In this document: one piece after another, positions 49,901 to 63,600 of the stretch | Numbering within the stretch: position 1 is the first letter of the stretch | How the letters are laid out: each line of letters begins with the position of its first letter | Assembly: GCA_019914995.1 (NCBI GenBank) | Contig: CM034142.1 | Location: 1,240,001 to 1,304,000, forward strand | Length of the DNA stretch: 64,000 nucleotides | Reading direction: 5' to 3' | Source: Acanthochlamys bracteata | Lineage: Eukaryota; Streptophyta; Magnoliopsida; Pandanales; Velloziaceae | Translations under genes and position numbers: made by a program | Notes under the pieces: generated by a model | What the model was told of the DNA's origin: nothing | Seen by the model: only the letters and a program-made list of their open reading frames with translations | Databases searched by the model: none

Positions 49901-51811
49901 GTAACATGCTGCTTTGGTTGGTATATCTGTATCACACTATGATTGTTAATCCACTAGTAACTGCATTTGCCAGGGTGATCATTTCTTGTATAAGAGGCTA
50001 GAGTCACATGCCCTTCAGCCCTCCTATGAATTTACTGAATAAAAGAGCTACAATGTTGAGATCAATATTCTATCCTGAATTTTTCATGGCTCAGAACCTA
50101 TATGTGTGGAGTTGGAAAGCTTAGCTCGTTGCACCGTGTAACCTTTGCTTCTCGTTTGCCATCAGGGACTAAGACACGATTTTTTGTTTTTTCAGATATT
50201 CTTTACGTTTTTTCACTTGGTGTTGTAAACAGTTTTAACGTGAGATCACAAAGGTAGGCGGCATAGCAGCTGAACTCCTCCAGTAAAGTGAAGGTAAGTT
50301 TCATGTGGCATATCCCTCTTTTTATTCTTGTTTTCTTGGTTCCCCTTTTTATTTTAGTGATACATTAAATGGTGTTATATGCTACTTGCTTATGATTTTA
50401 TTCCTTTTCATTCTTAAATAATGGCTAATAATTCCAACCAAGATCGACTTATTTGACCTTCACTTGATTTGTTCACACTGTGCATCAGTCTCTTACTTGA
50501 TTATATCTTTTGTTAATTTAACAAGCTAATCCATGATTCATGAAGGCATGTCGACATTTACTTACTCTATAATTGTTGTTAGAATAGGATCATTGACTAA
50601 ACCTCTAGAACATGATGCTGAAACATAGCTGGCCCTTTTTATATTCTTAAACTTATCTTTGTCATAACTGATTATGCATACTTACGCAGATTTTTTATGC
50701 CTTGCAGATGGGGAGATCCTTGTGGAGCTGTCAACATTCGATCAAGGTATTTGCAGATTAAACTAAACAGGGTGAGGAACTTCAAAATTTCTTTGTTCCG
50801 GATTAGTAGAAGGTACACAAGTCAGAATTTACTATAGATTGATAGAAAGAGCATTTTGCTAGTCTATTAAAGAATGAACACACTTTGGGAGTATCTGTGG
50901 TTCTAAGCATCTATCTGATGTGTAGTCTATTGGAACTTTCTCCCTATAAAACATTATTAAACCTTGTTGATGCGCTTTTTAAATTTAAATTGTCGTTTCA
51001 TTGTCGGTCGCGAATTATGGCATATCTTAATTTGGTGATGTTCTCTATCTGTTCGTTCTTATTGATTTCAACAGTGATGATTATTGCAATACCTCAGAAC
51101 CATGAATATGTTAGTGTATGGTGTTATTGCTTTGTACCTTCAATAGCATAAAGTGTCTTTGATTTTGCGTTCAAATCTTTGCCAACAATTATTGACAGTG
51201 TTATTTCTGTGATAATCTTTTATGGCTGAGAGGGGTTTCATGTTGTTAAAAGAGAAGCAACAAACAAGTGTGAACAACTAGTGTTTCTTGGGTAATATCA
51301 ATTTTAAACTGGTACTTTCCCTTTAAGCATGTTTCACAGTGCTTGTCACTATTTTTCATAATTTTATTTTTAAATTTTCTTTTTCTAATAATTAGTATCT
51401 TAAAATAATTTTTACAAATTTGGAAAGAATAGATGAATTGTACGTCATAAAACTTTTATATGTATAATTTTATTTTTGTAGATCAAAATATGAAACTTAT
51501 TATTTAAAATTGCTAGAACAGATGAATTGCTAGAATTTTGTGATCCATTAAACATATATATATCTGACATTCATTCCTTAGTAATTGGTCATCGCTGTCA
51601 ATTGCTAGAACCCTAATTCTCTGGTGATTAGTTGTTGAAACTTCAATCGTTCAACGTCACCACCTACTTCAATCAAGGAATGGATAGGGATTTAATAAAA
51701 CAAGATTAATCAGCAACCCATCACAGTGCAATACTTAATACATGTTGATACATGTTGGGTTGATGTAGTTAAGGAAACCAGATGAGAGATGGAAAGAAAG
51801 GAAGCTGAGCT
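46991..51811. other. T-rich non-coding region with splice-like signals
   Basis: No protein gene is supported. For about 4 kb the plus strand is T-rich with moderate GC, like plant introns and UTRs and unlike the repeat DNA elsewhere. Candidate splice sites include a donor at 50294 (gaaggtaagttt) and a 39-base exon-like piece at 50708-50746 between an acceptor (ccttgcag) and a donor (aaggtatt). It may be a long 3' UTR, a non-coding transcript, or a decayed gene. 51340-51560 becomes AT-rich. The last 50 bases before 51812 hold the bHLH 3' UTR. Confidence 0.35.
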
Positions 51812-53648
51812 TCAAGCTACACCAGCTTCTTCATGAATCCTCTCCATCATATGATGTGCTGCGGTTGCAATCTCATCAACTGATGTTAGCCTTGAATCAT
51901 CTTCAACCTATATCAGCCCAAAATATAATACTTTAGTTTTATTATTCAAAAGTGTAGAGAGTTCAAATTTGTTTTGCTTCGTTTCTGTAGCAAACTGAAA
52001 ATGGTAGCAACTCTTATTGTGGCTTATAGCTGAAAGATCTGAAAATTGTCAAAAGCAGTAAGCAGAAAGAACCTAGCTTTCTGAAGGCTGCTTTTGCTTT
52101 TGGCCATTCTTCCTTTGAACTATTGCAAGAAAATGATGAGCAACTTTGTGCAAGCTACTTGAATGTGAAAATTTTTCTAAGAAATATTCATAATGTTTCT
52201 CAAATGATAGGTTTTCAGTTAACGTATCTACTAAGTTCTGAAAGTTTTCTTAATTGTATATAGAAAAATCTTTGAATCTGTTTCCATGAGAAAGTTTTGA
52301 AAGTTCAGTTTATATTGATACCTTGAGACTGAATGAGTAAAGAGCGATATCATCAACTGTAGTTACATTCAGGTGGAGGGTTGTGAGACGCATGCTATGA
52401 AGCCCGACGACCATCTTAAGAAGCTGCTTCGGCCAGCGGCGTGACAGAACCTTGATGTTTGCATGGTTCTCCACCATAGTCACTTCGATATCAGCCGTAG
52501 AAGACCTGTTCTCTGCCGTTGCCTCTCTGCTACTGCACCTGGCATTGTTGTTCATTGCGTCCGAGGATGAATATTGCGGAAACGAGAAGAACCCCAGAAA
52601 AGGTGATTCATTGCTTCCAGTAGTTGTGGCAGCAGGGACATTGCAACGCTGTTTGATCCGTTTCTGCGCTTCCAGAGATTGAAGCAGTTGTTCGAGTTCT
52701 TTGACGAAGTTTATGGCGCCGCCGATGATTGATGCCTGATCACCCTGGAAATGAAATGAAATGAAATCTTACAGACTTTCAAAGTTTGATGATTTTGATT
52801 TACAAATATTATCTGAGCAAGAAATGTATGAAAATATTTCTACAAGTTTGAAACTTTTTATTGGAATGACGATTGATGATGTGCATCAAAAAAAGTGTTG
52901 CATCTTTTGATGCATTGATTTTGAGATTCTCTGGGGAAATGAAAACTCTAATCTATATCATCATCCTCTATGTCAGTACAAAAAAAGATTCTTTCTTTCT
53001 TCCTCGCTCTCTGAAAAAGAACATTTTCTTTTCTTTTTTGAAAGGAAAATAACATTAACAGGTCTTATATTCTTCAGTCAAACTAAACATTGTTGCTGCT
53101 TCCCAAATTTTTTTCAGTGACAGAAAAACAAAAATAATAAGACGGACAATTTTAATTCTCACAAAAATTCTCAAAAATCTTAGGTTACTTATGCTGTAAT
53201 TGCATTAAAGAATTAATGATTAGAAGAAAAAATAAGAAGAACCAACCTTGTGTATGTAGGAAGGTGGCATGAGAGATCTAATAACATTGAGGTACTCGTT
53301 CATCTGTTTCCTTCTGTTTCTTTCAACAGCAATGTGTGTCATTCTTTGATTCTCTACTTCTTCCATGTTCTTGCAGCTGCTCTTCGCTCTCCGCCGTTTT
53401 CTTCTTCCTCCTCCTCCTACAACAGGTTCTGCTATTGTTGCTGCTCCTGTTGTTGTTGTAGACCCACAAGGATCAACAACAACTGATAATGATCCATAGC
53501 TCATCATCATCATCTCTCCTTGTTCTTGTTCTTCTTCTTCTGCTGCTGCTACTACTCCACTAACACCTTCACAACTCCACAAACCAAACATGTCGTTGTT
53601 GTTGTGGACAAATGAGTCTTGTGGAAACACTACTGCTTCTAATGCCAT
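51812..53648 (-). CDS. BHLH96: Group Ia bHLH transcription factor, bHLH94/96 type
   Basis: This is a nuclear DNA-binding protein expected to bind E-boxes as a dimer; group Ia also includes the stomatal factors SPCH, MUTE and FAMA. There are three exons on the minus strand, 53247-53648, 52322-52744 and 51812-51907, all in phase 0, giving 306 residues. The N-terminal [11 protein letters not shown] is typical of the bHLH94/96 branch. [20 protein letters not shown] stretch leads into the basic region with His105, Glu109 and Arg113, the H-E-R set for E-box binding. Helix 1, a [18 protein letters not shown] loop and helix 2 span the first intron. Exon 2 ends in an ACT-like fold ([20 protein letters not shown], then [20 protein letters not shown]). 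The symbol is by closest subgroup and is not proven orthology. An acidic EEEEQEQGE run lies near residue 40. Confidence 0.93.
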
Positions 53649-53715
53649 TAATTGTTGAAGAAGAAGAAGAAGAAGGGGAAGAGAAATTGGTGTGAAGTTT
53701 GGCAGTAAGAATGTT

Positions 53716-53723
53716 TATATATA
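53716..53723 (-). promoter_or_regulatory. TATA box of the bHLH gene
   Basis: TATATATA lies about 68 bp upstream of the ATG at 53648, the usual distance for a short plant leader. Positional inference only. Confidence 0.45.
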
Positions 53724-54932
53724 AAAGAAAAAAAATGTAGAAAAGAACAAGTACGACAATTTCTTTGCCACTTGGAGTTGGAGAAGAGTGTTCGAGCTGT
53801 TAGGCAGAGCTGTATATGTATAATACAAAGGTAACATGTTCTATGTAACATAAGACTGTTCCTGTAGAACAGGATAAATAAAATATATTTAATTTGCTTT
53901 GTGAATTTTCTTAAGTGTTTTTTTTTTCTTTTATGATGAAATTTGGAAATTTTCCAAATTTAAAAGACATGAATTGGTCATGAACGTGGTAGTCAGATAA
54001 TTTTTTCTTTCTTGTAAACTGTAGTTCTAAAATAATACAGTTTTAGTTTAAATTCTAAAATAATTGTACATCCAAAATGAATTCGTAAATGTTGTATAGG
54101 CAATGAACTGCCATTTGCCAAGACAACATTCTTCTAGGAGGTTGTTAGAAATAAATGATATTATATCACATGAAAGTATATAAAAAGTTCAATCACTTAG
54201 AAATTCTATAGAATTTCAATAATTAGGAGTTCTTATAAAAGTACAATAAACATCTATTTTTAATATTAGAAAAGTATTTAAATAAGATAATAACTTTATA
54301 TATAAATAAAGAGATAAAAATATATATTTTTTTAATTAGAAGCATTGGAGCATTTTTTTTCAGTTTTAAACAGCAAGATCTCAAAATCGATCAATATGAT
54401 AAAAATAAAATAATATATATTATCATATTGATCAATGTTCCGATAATAATCTATCATGATTCAATTAAATTAAAATTTTATTAAAAATTTTTAATTTATA
54501 ATTTTTTATATCTAACGGTAAAAATTAAATTTTAATATTTTGTTATCAAAAAATTGAAAAAAAAGTTTTATGTAGTGTTTCTAAAAAGAAAGCACGTCTA
54601 TCCTTTCCATAGATATACTTTATATATGTTCACTTTATCAATCAATCGATTTTATAAAATTTCATATGTTTCTACTCTATTTATTATTCTAAAGTCGACC
54701 AACTTCTTCACCGGAGGCGGTTCTTCCTTTCCGGCGAATAGACCTCACCTGAGACGGATAAGTATTTGTAAGTGTTTGGAAGTATTTCTACTGTATAATT
54801 TCTCTAAACTAATTTGTGAACTCAATCAATGTATTCATATAAAAATAGTACAAGGAAATGAGTGACAGGGGAAACAAAAGTTTTTTTCTGAATGACAGAA
54901 GTGTTCAGTAGAGATTCTACAGAGCCTACATT

Positions 54933-55190
54933 GGGGCATTTGGGATTGCTTATGAAATAGAACTTTTGTAAAATAAAGAGTATTTTTATCTTTTTTAAAA
55001 AACGAGTTCTATTTTTTTTACTTCTAAAAAAATAATAAAAATATGCAATAAAAAGATCTCACTCCGTAGAATTTTTCTACATTTTCTAAATTTTTAAATA
55101 AATTTTTTATATATTTATAAAATATATATTGAAAAACGTAAAATGGAGAATTGAAAAGTTAGGTTGGGGGAAAGCAAAGCCAAACACCCC
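54933..55190 (+). repeat. MITE-like element, best-preserved copy
   Basis: It begins ggggcatttggga and ends gccaaacacccc; the tips pair as an inverted repeat with two mismatches over 11 bases. The core reads aaagatctcactccgtagaa. This copy defines the family's ends most clearly. Confidence 0.65.
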
Positions 55191-55485
55191 CATATACAAG
55201 TATTTGGAAGTGTTTGTAGACATAAAAGTGTGATGTGTTTCTTTTCTCTCTCAATGAGTGTGAAATCATGTGACTTCTAACAACACTGTGCAATAAGTTT
55301 TTTTTTTATTATAAAATATTTCAAGTCTAGGGCTGAACAATGAGACAACACTCTTCTTCTTCTTACCTTTCTCTGCAATCATCTGCTGTTTAAAAAAGAA
55401 AAGAAGGCTATACAACAACAGTATAGGGTTTCTTTTCCCAACATTTCTTGACACCATTTGCATGTCTGCAGTATAAATTTTTTCC

Positions 55486-55719
55486 GAGCGTTTAAAAATA
55501 CTTATACAATGAAATTTTTCTAAAATAAAAAATAAATTTATTTTTTTTTATTTTTAAAAAATAATTAAAATATGTAATAAAATGATCTCATTACGTCAAA
55601 TTTTTTATATTTTTTAAATTTTTAACTAAAATTTTTAAGTATTTATAAAATATATATTAAAAAATATAAAATTAAAAATTAAAAAAAAAAGTGTCCAAAA
55701 AATGCTAAGCAAAACGCCT
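55486..55719 (+). repeat. MITE-like element
   Basis: It begins gagcgtttaaaaat and ends gcaaaacgcc, with core aaatgatctcattacgtcaa. It lies about 300 bases from the copy at 54933, in the same orientation. Confidence 0.6.
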
Positions 55720-58700
55720 ATATATTAGAAAGTTTTACAGTTTCACGTAAGATTAATGTACTTTTTAATAACTCAATTTTCAAAAATTTACTTTTTAATT
55801 ATTTTCAGAGCTTGCAATTGATTTCATTTAAAAAAAACTGGTGTTTTGCTGATTAAAAATGGTTTATGTTTAATTTATTATGTATGAATAAGTACACGAC
55901 TTGTCAAATTTATTATGTAGAATACTAGGTGTTCAATTATAAGAATCATAATTAGGAGTAGATGATCTATGATTGATTGATTGATTGATTAATTACGTCA
56001 ATTAGATCGATTTTGTAATTTGTTAGCGTGACAATCGGGATGTTTTGGAAATGATTATAAAATATAGCGTTTTTTAAATAAAAAAATATTTTAAAAATAA
56101 TATATAAAAAAAATAAAATTTTTAAATATATAATATTTTTATATTTATTAAATTTAAATGAATTATATAAAATATTATTAAAAAATTATTAAAAAATATA
56201 AAATAAAAAATTGAAATTAAACTCTCTTCACAATAAAACTTCCAAACTAGTTCCATAAGATGGCTGCTTTTCGAGTTCTAGGACTTACTTCTCCCAATGT
56301 GAATAGGTAAGTAATTATTTTTTTTAAATTTTAATTATGATAATTTACTATAATTTTTTACAAATTTATTTTAGCAAGCTTATTTTTAAGAGTTTATATT
56401 TTAAATTTTAAATTTTTAAAAACCCACTTTTAAATCACTTAAGTAAAACATGTCTTATTGGAATGTTTAAAATATATGAGTAGTGATATTTTGGACAAAA
56501 AAGTTATAGACAGTTAATTTATTAAAAAAATAATAAATTATCGAAAGTCACTATTTTGACCCCAGAAAAAGTTATTTTTAGATACAAAAGAATATACTCA
56601 TACTGATTTATATAGAATTTCCATAAATCATGCTATACATGAATATATTTTTCTCATAAAAATTTACAATTTTCTCTTTAAGAGAAAAAAACCTACACCT
56701 TTTTTGTAGGTAAGCATGTTTGTATTGCTTTACATAATCCACAAATGTCTAGATGATCAAAACATGGTAGATAACAACAAATATGACCTAATTTGATAGC
56801 AACATATGTATAGTATCTGTATAGAAGAAGCCACAATCTGTTTAGTCTTTGTCATCTCTTGTTCATGAGAATCACTTATTGAGTTAATTCTTTTTCTTAT
56901 AAAATTTCATATTCTTTTCTCTCTAGGTAGCACTCATTCAACAATGATTTGTTCAACCAAAAACTTTATGTATATTCAAAATAATTAAGAAGCTTAGCTG
57001 TGATTGAACATCATATAGGTAGTATTTATTTTGGTATTAAACTCACTTTTAAAGTAAGTTTATAAAATATAATTTTTGTGTTCACTTTAGATTTAAAATG
57101 TAAATTAGGCGGAAAATTTTAGTTTAAAATTTGTGTTTATTTTAGTTTAAAAGTGAGCTGAAAATGAGTTTAAAAAAAAATAAATATATGCGTATATGTT
57201 CATAAACTCAATCTACAATATACTCTTGGCTTACTCCATCTATAATCATTTTGAAATTTGGAAATTGGATACAATCAATATTTTTTATTTTATGCTGATT
57301 AAATCTATCAAAATCCCCCACCAAAAATTACAATCAAATTAAAAATTTATCTATGGTGCAACTTATGTTGTTAAAATTAATCTATAGCCTCTTTTTTCCT
57401 TTAGAAATTAAAAAAATCTTTTAGCCCTAGGGATATGTTGAAATGTTTTAGCTTGAACATGTACTAATTAGAATCTATGCTTATTAATTTAGTGCTTAAT
57501 GACAAATGCAAGTAGGTAGACGGAATTTTTTGTTCATGGACCTCATAGAATTTTGGAACCTTACATTTTCATTTCAATTAGTGTAGTATTTTTAATATAA
57601 GGAGAGCTATTAACAATTTACATTAGGTCTTGACTCACATTTCGAATGAAATAATTTTTTATGTGGACAACTTGTTTACATTTTAATTTCAATAAAATCT
57701 TAAGACTTATATTTTGCAACAAAGTAATAATGTGTATTCTTTTCATAGAAAGTGTTTTTTTTTTTAAATAAGTTATATAGAATACATTATTATAAAAGAA
57801 TATAGAAAGTTATATAAAAGTGACCTTTTAGAGTGTAAAAGAAGACACCTTTAAAAATCTAAGAGAATGTTTGGCTGAACTCATTCTAATAAATTTTATA
57901 CAATATTTTATAATTTTATTATTAAAAATTTAAAAATATATAATAAAAATTATTGTCGTAAAATTATATATATATATATATATATAATTATTAGTTTTTA
58001 GGACAAAAAAGTTAAATTGTTTTCTAAGAAATTTTAAATTATTTAGTTTAAAAAAATTAGGCACTTTCAAATATTTTTCTGAAAGCTACCAAACTTTTTT
58101 AGTAGATAGTAAGACCTAAACATTGCAAAAGCCACAAAGAGCTCAAGAGCAAGGTCTCATCAAAAGGAAAGGGAACCAATCATGATGATGCTCTCTAAAT
58201 TGTATGCCTCATTTTTTTGCATCTTTTTAAAATTTTGAAGTGATATTTATTACATGAGTCCAGTAGTTATAATTCATGATCAAAATTGATAATATCATGA
58301 TATTATTAGTTGTTCTGAATTTGAACTTAAACAACCACTTCTGTAATTAAATTAATAAATAATCACTTACTATTTCAATTATAGTTTTAGAAGCATCATG
58401 ATATGTAGTATTAACATTAGTATTAGATAAATATTATAAACATATATCTGTGTTTAAATTCAATTATAAAAATAAACTTATTTTTTAAAACCTATACTAA
58501 AAGTTTTTTTTATTAAAAACATTTTTTTATAAGTAAATCCTAAATAATCCCTTAAATAGATTTACAAACTAGTAAACATCGCAAATGTGAAGGTGCAGTT
58601 GAGCTTCGTTGCTTGGCCATAGAGAATAATAATTAGAAATTTTTATTTGGGTCATTGCAACGAAGAGGAAAGCCCACATGTACTATAAAGGGGCTTTCTG

Positions 58701-60605
58701 TTCAATTAAAGACTGTGTTTATTTTAGAATAAATTTAATTTTTTAAAAAGATTTTAAAATGTAAAATATTTAGTAAAAATAAATTTATAAATTTATTTAT
58801 TTATAAATAAATTTTAAAATTAAAGTTAAAAAATAAAGTTTTGATAAAAATAATTTTTTTGAATTTATTTTGTATTAAAAATAAGTTTGAAAAAAATGAG
58901 TTTAGAGAGATTGGTAAACGAGTCCCTGAAGAGTGTATCAGTTGCAGCGAAATGATTTTTTTGACAAATAAATTTTTTGCAAAATAAATCTTAACAAATA
59001 AGTTTGATTTTATATTTAATTGTAGTTAAAAAGAGTTTAGAAGTAATTTTTTGTGTTTAATGTTAACTGAAAATGAGTTTGAAAATAAATTTTGACTAAA
59101 AAAATAATTCTAAGCAAACTTATACACACCTTTATACTTAAACGATAAAAATATTGTGGAGATAAATTTCAAAAATATTGTAAAGTGAGTTTTATGATGC
59201 GAAAAAAATTCGGATGTTCAATACCAGTGAGTTAGAAAGTTATTATTTGATTAAAGTTTTTATTACAAATAATTAATTTTCGCTCAAAATAATTTCAACT
59301 TAAAAAAGTTGCTAAGCTATTCTCTTTTCATTTACTTATTTTTTACTATTTATAAAACTCACTTTCGAAATTCAGAACTTTATATTCATTTAATACCTTT
59401 CTTTAGTGGTTAAATTTTAAAAAATTTAGAGAGAATTGATAAATAAGATCGTCATAGATAATTATACGTATATAAGTTTATTTTTCAAAACGCCATAAAC
59501 ATTTTGAAATCTAGAAAATAAATTTGCAGAAGTGTGTAAAGTACGTTCTCAGAAAATAAGTTTGTAAAAAGAAATTTTTTAAAGTAAACATAGAAAATTA
59601 CGTGAAATTCCAAATTGATTTTTTAAATTAAAAAATCACTTCCTCGTGAAGCAAATATGCGGATAATGTGATGATAGATGAAATCTACCGAAAATGAAGC
59701 CAAAACAAAAAACTTCTTAAATTGAAGAATCATAGTGATACTATTTGAAAGAAACGTTTGAGAATGCTTTTAAAATAATTTTCTTTAAAATAAAATATAT
59801 TTTTATTCTTTTCAAAAATAAAATTTATTTTTTTATTTTAAAAAATTATAATAATAAATAATAAAAAATTTTACTACATCAAAATAAAATTAAGAGCAAG
59901 AGTATGTTTTAGTTTCTTCAAACTCAATTCCACTTCTATGTCGAACTCATTTCTATCCAAATTTTATTTCAAAATTTAAATTTTATATATTCAGTTACCA
60001 CTATAAAATTTATTTTTATCAAATATTATTTTTTTACTAAACTTTATTTTTACTAAATTTATTTTTCGTAAAACTCATTTTTTAGAAATTAAAATACTCT
60101 AAGATAATTGATTTAGCATGAATTATATATTGTATTGGATATGAACGTCAAGCATGGACTATGGACCACAAGAATGAAAGCTAACAAAAGGATATAAAAA
60201 GATTCTTTCTTCTTTATAGAAATATTAAACTCTTGGTTGGTGACAATGGGTAAAAGAAGTTAATAAACTCCCGCCACCGTTTTCTTCTTCTGCACTGTTT
60301 TTTGTTTTGCTTGTTTTTTTTTTAATCTCTCATTGTTTCAGTTACAAGTTTACAGAGTAAAAGAATGAAATAAGAAACCCCATACTTTTTAAAGTAGTGA
60401 AAGTGAACAGAAACAAGTTAGAATTCAAAGTTTTTCAGCCGTTTGTTTTACTTGGGACTCCTAACAAAGGATCAACTCCTCTCTCACCAGCAGTAGTCTC
60501 AATAATATTCCATGGTACTTCTTGGAGAAATTATAAAAGTTGCGGAAATGAGTGTTCTTTTTCACTTTTTGCTACCCCATTTCTCTCTGAAACTAGAAAG
60601 CAAGA

Positions 60606-63600
60606 ATGGAAATTGGGTCTTGGAGAAGCTGGCCCTTCTTGGTTGTACTGCTCTGCTGGATCATTTCTACATTGAATTCCAAACCAGGTTATCACCCATT
60701 TGATCTTATGGTGTTATTTTTCCATTTTGCTTTTCCAAATCCATTCTTTAGAGGTAAAATTATGTCTTTTCAACTTTCGGTTTTGATAACAATGCAAGAA
60801 AAGGTGATATATCTTCTTTCAGGATCAGTCCACTTAACTGTTAAAATGTTAGGTCTTTCCCAACCATTTTGATGGATTGGTGTTTTTGTTGTTTTAATAT
60901 AGAAATGTTTATGACGTCTTTGTTGAACGGTGTAGTATATGTATATGGATTCAACAAGGTGAGAGGTGTCAATTTGGGAGGTTGGTTGGTGTTGGAAGGA
61001 TGGATATTCGAACTGTTCGATGGAATTCCCAACAGAGATATGTTGGTGAGATAGACATTAGTCTGGTTTTTGTTGATTGACTTGCAATATGGAGGGGTTT
61101 GATAGTTGGTTCTTCTGTATAACTCGTGTAGGATGGAACTCAGGTGCAGTTCAAGTCAGTGACTTCACAAAAATATGTTAGTGCAGCAAACGGCGGGGGT
61201 TCAGGCGTTACCGTGGATAAAATTGCAGCTTCCATTTGGGAAACTTTCAGGGTTTGATATCTTAACTCCACTACAATGTGTATGATTTTTATAATGTAGG
61301 ATATGTGATTACTGATTCTGTCCGTCGCTAGAGGAAGCTATAAGCAACCATTTGGCAACATGAGTTTGGTGCTATATGCACTTCCATTTTCTTCTCACCA
61401 ATGTGTACGCTCCACTATGATGTTTGTGGTATTGAGTTCTCTAGAAAAATGTCACTGAAGCTTGATAAATGGGATTAAAATGCGGTTTTTCTTTCGTGAA
61501 TTTTTTCAATGATTAAAATGATGAACTTCTTAAATTGAGCACAGTATAGTTGGCTAGCAGACCAAGCCACTATATTTCCTTCCTCTAAGTGTGCTTACAT
61601 ACAGCATTAGGTTTTACCAAAGTTTATTGAGATAGTAAGTTTTTAAACCTTTTAAAGTAAAATTTGTTCTTTCATTATATATTAAGTTATGTCTTGTAGT
61701 TTTCTTGTATATTAAGTGGGCAAATTAATGTCAGCAAGTGAGAAATAACACTAGAAACCATTTTCTATTTCCAGTTATGGAGAGTGAGTGAGACAGAATT
61801 TCAGCTTCGATGCTTTGGAGATCAATTTCTGACAGTGAGTGGTCCTGGGAATACTGTTACTGCAACTGCACAATCACCATCGACGAAGGAAACATTTTAT
61901 ATTGAGAGAAACAGTAATAAGGTTCACATTAAGCCTGCAAATGGAGGTTATTTGCAGGTATATCAGCAGACCATCTTGCTTTTACACTGAAGTGCTTATT
62001 GGAAATTGGTTGTTTTAAGTCGATCCACATTACTTGTCTAGGCTGCAGCTAATAATCAACTAAGGGCAAATTATATTGGGGAGCCTGAGTGGGATAACAA
62101 TACTGCAACATTTGAGATGAGCATTATTTCCCCTAGCATGCGTGGAGACTGGCAGTTTGCTAATGGTTATGGGTATGACAAGGCCAGAGAAGTTTTACAA
62201 GTAAGTACAAATGGTTGCTTGTGTCATCTTTGGAATGATTCTCAAATTCTTTGTTTTGCACTTAATTTATGCTTACCACCAGAATCATAGAGATAGCTTC
62301 ATCACAAAACAAGATTTTGCTTTCCTCTCGAGTGTTGGTATAAACACTGTAAGAATCCCTGTTGGTTGGTGGATTGCACAAGACCCTCCTCCAGCTCCTT
62401 TTATCGGAGGATCTTTGGAATTTCTTGATAAGGCATTCAACTGGGCATGGTTGGTTCATCTCCTGATCGCTTCTGGATGGATCACATATTTCTCAATATT
62501 TAAGATAATTCTGATGCTTGAAAGCTATGTTTGTTGTGTGCAGGACTCATAGCATAGGGTGCATCATTGATCTTCACACGGCGCCTGGCTCCCAAAATGG
62601 AGCTGAACATAGTGCTAGCAGAGATGGCTCCGTAGACTGGGTTGCACCAGCACAAATCTCAAAGACTTTAGAAGTCATTACATTTTTAGCTTCAAGGTAT
62701 GTCTCACTATTATGAACATTTTAATATTTATGACACCAGCAACCACTGGAGTGTCATGGATTAAGTTGAACAATAAATCTTATAACAATGGACCAAGCAC
62801 TTTCAGATTCTGCAGGAACAGAAAGCCCATCTCGCTCCTTAGTGCAGCTGACTTATAATAGTCCCAACTTATCAAAGTTAAGAAATGTCTACAAAGGAAG
62901 CTAGAATAAGCTGAAGCTTGAAACACGGGCTTGCATAGGTCTTATTCAAGCCTATGATGTACAAATAAAAATGTAGTAAGCCTTAATTCAGACACTCTCC
63001 AGCTACGATCAAACTTATGACATTACAAACAGATTCAAACATTTTTTGGCTGATGATAAATCACATTTATCTTTTGTATTTTATTATGTTTTAGTTTTCT
63101 AATACCTACCTAATTTCAATATAGATAATTGATACTAAGATTTTATGTTTCCTTTTTTTTGTTTTCCCCAGATATGGTAAACATCCTGCACTTCTGGCAA
63201 TTGAACTTTTGAATGAGCCTTCTGCAAGTGCGGTGGCACTTGATGTTTTACTCCCATTTTACCAGAAAGGCTACCAAATTGTCAGGTCATTTGCTCCTGA
63301 AGCATATGTCATTATCTGCCAAAGGATTGGCAATGCAGACCCAAAAGAGCTTTTTCGAGCAAATATTGGAGATTACAAGCTTGTGGTGGACTTGCACTAC
63401 TACAGCCTCTTTGATCCTATTTTCAACAATATGAGTGTCGATGATAATATTCAGTACATCTACAAGAACAGAGCGTCGCAGCTGCAGGCACTAACAAATA
63501 CAAAAGGGCCTCTACTCCTTATTGGTAAACACCTAGATCCTTAATTTATTTCCTATAGCACAATTCTGTTTGGCTAAAAGATTATCTTTTTGCCCACCTG

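Larger units (their letters stand above)
53724..60605. other. Long AT-rich intergenic sequence
   Basis: No gene is supported over nearly 7 kb. It contains MITE-like copies (listed separately, plus a weaker one at about 56040-56230), a TA microsatellite at about 57967-57985, and one isolated exon-like ATG piece at 56260. The last 350 bases, with CT-rich stretches near 60280-60320, are the probable promoter and leader of the GH5 gene. The open frame at 60397-60675 overlaps its first exon out of frame. Confidence 0.5.

Noticed and set aside
54554-54865. Open frame of 103 codons with a GGGSSFPANRPHLRR piece
   Set aside because: Only a short central part looks GC-balanced; the rest is AT-driven and no domain or splice context supports it.
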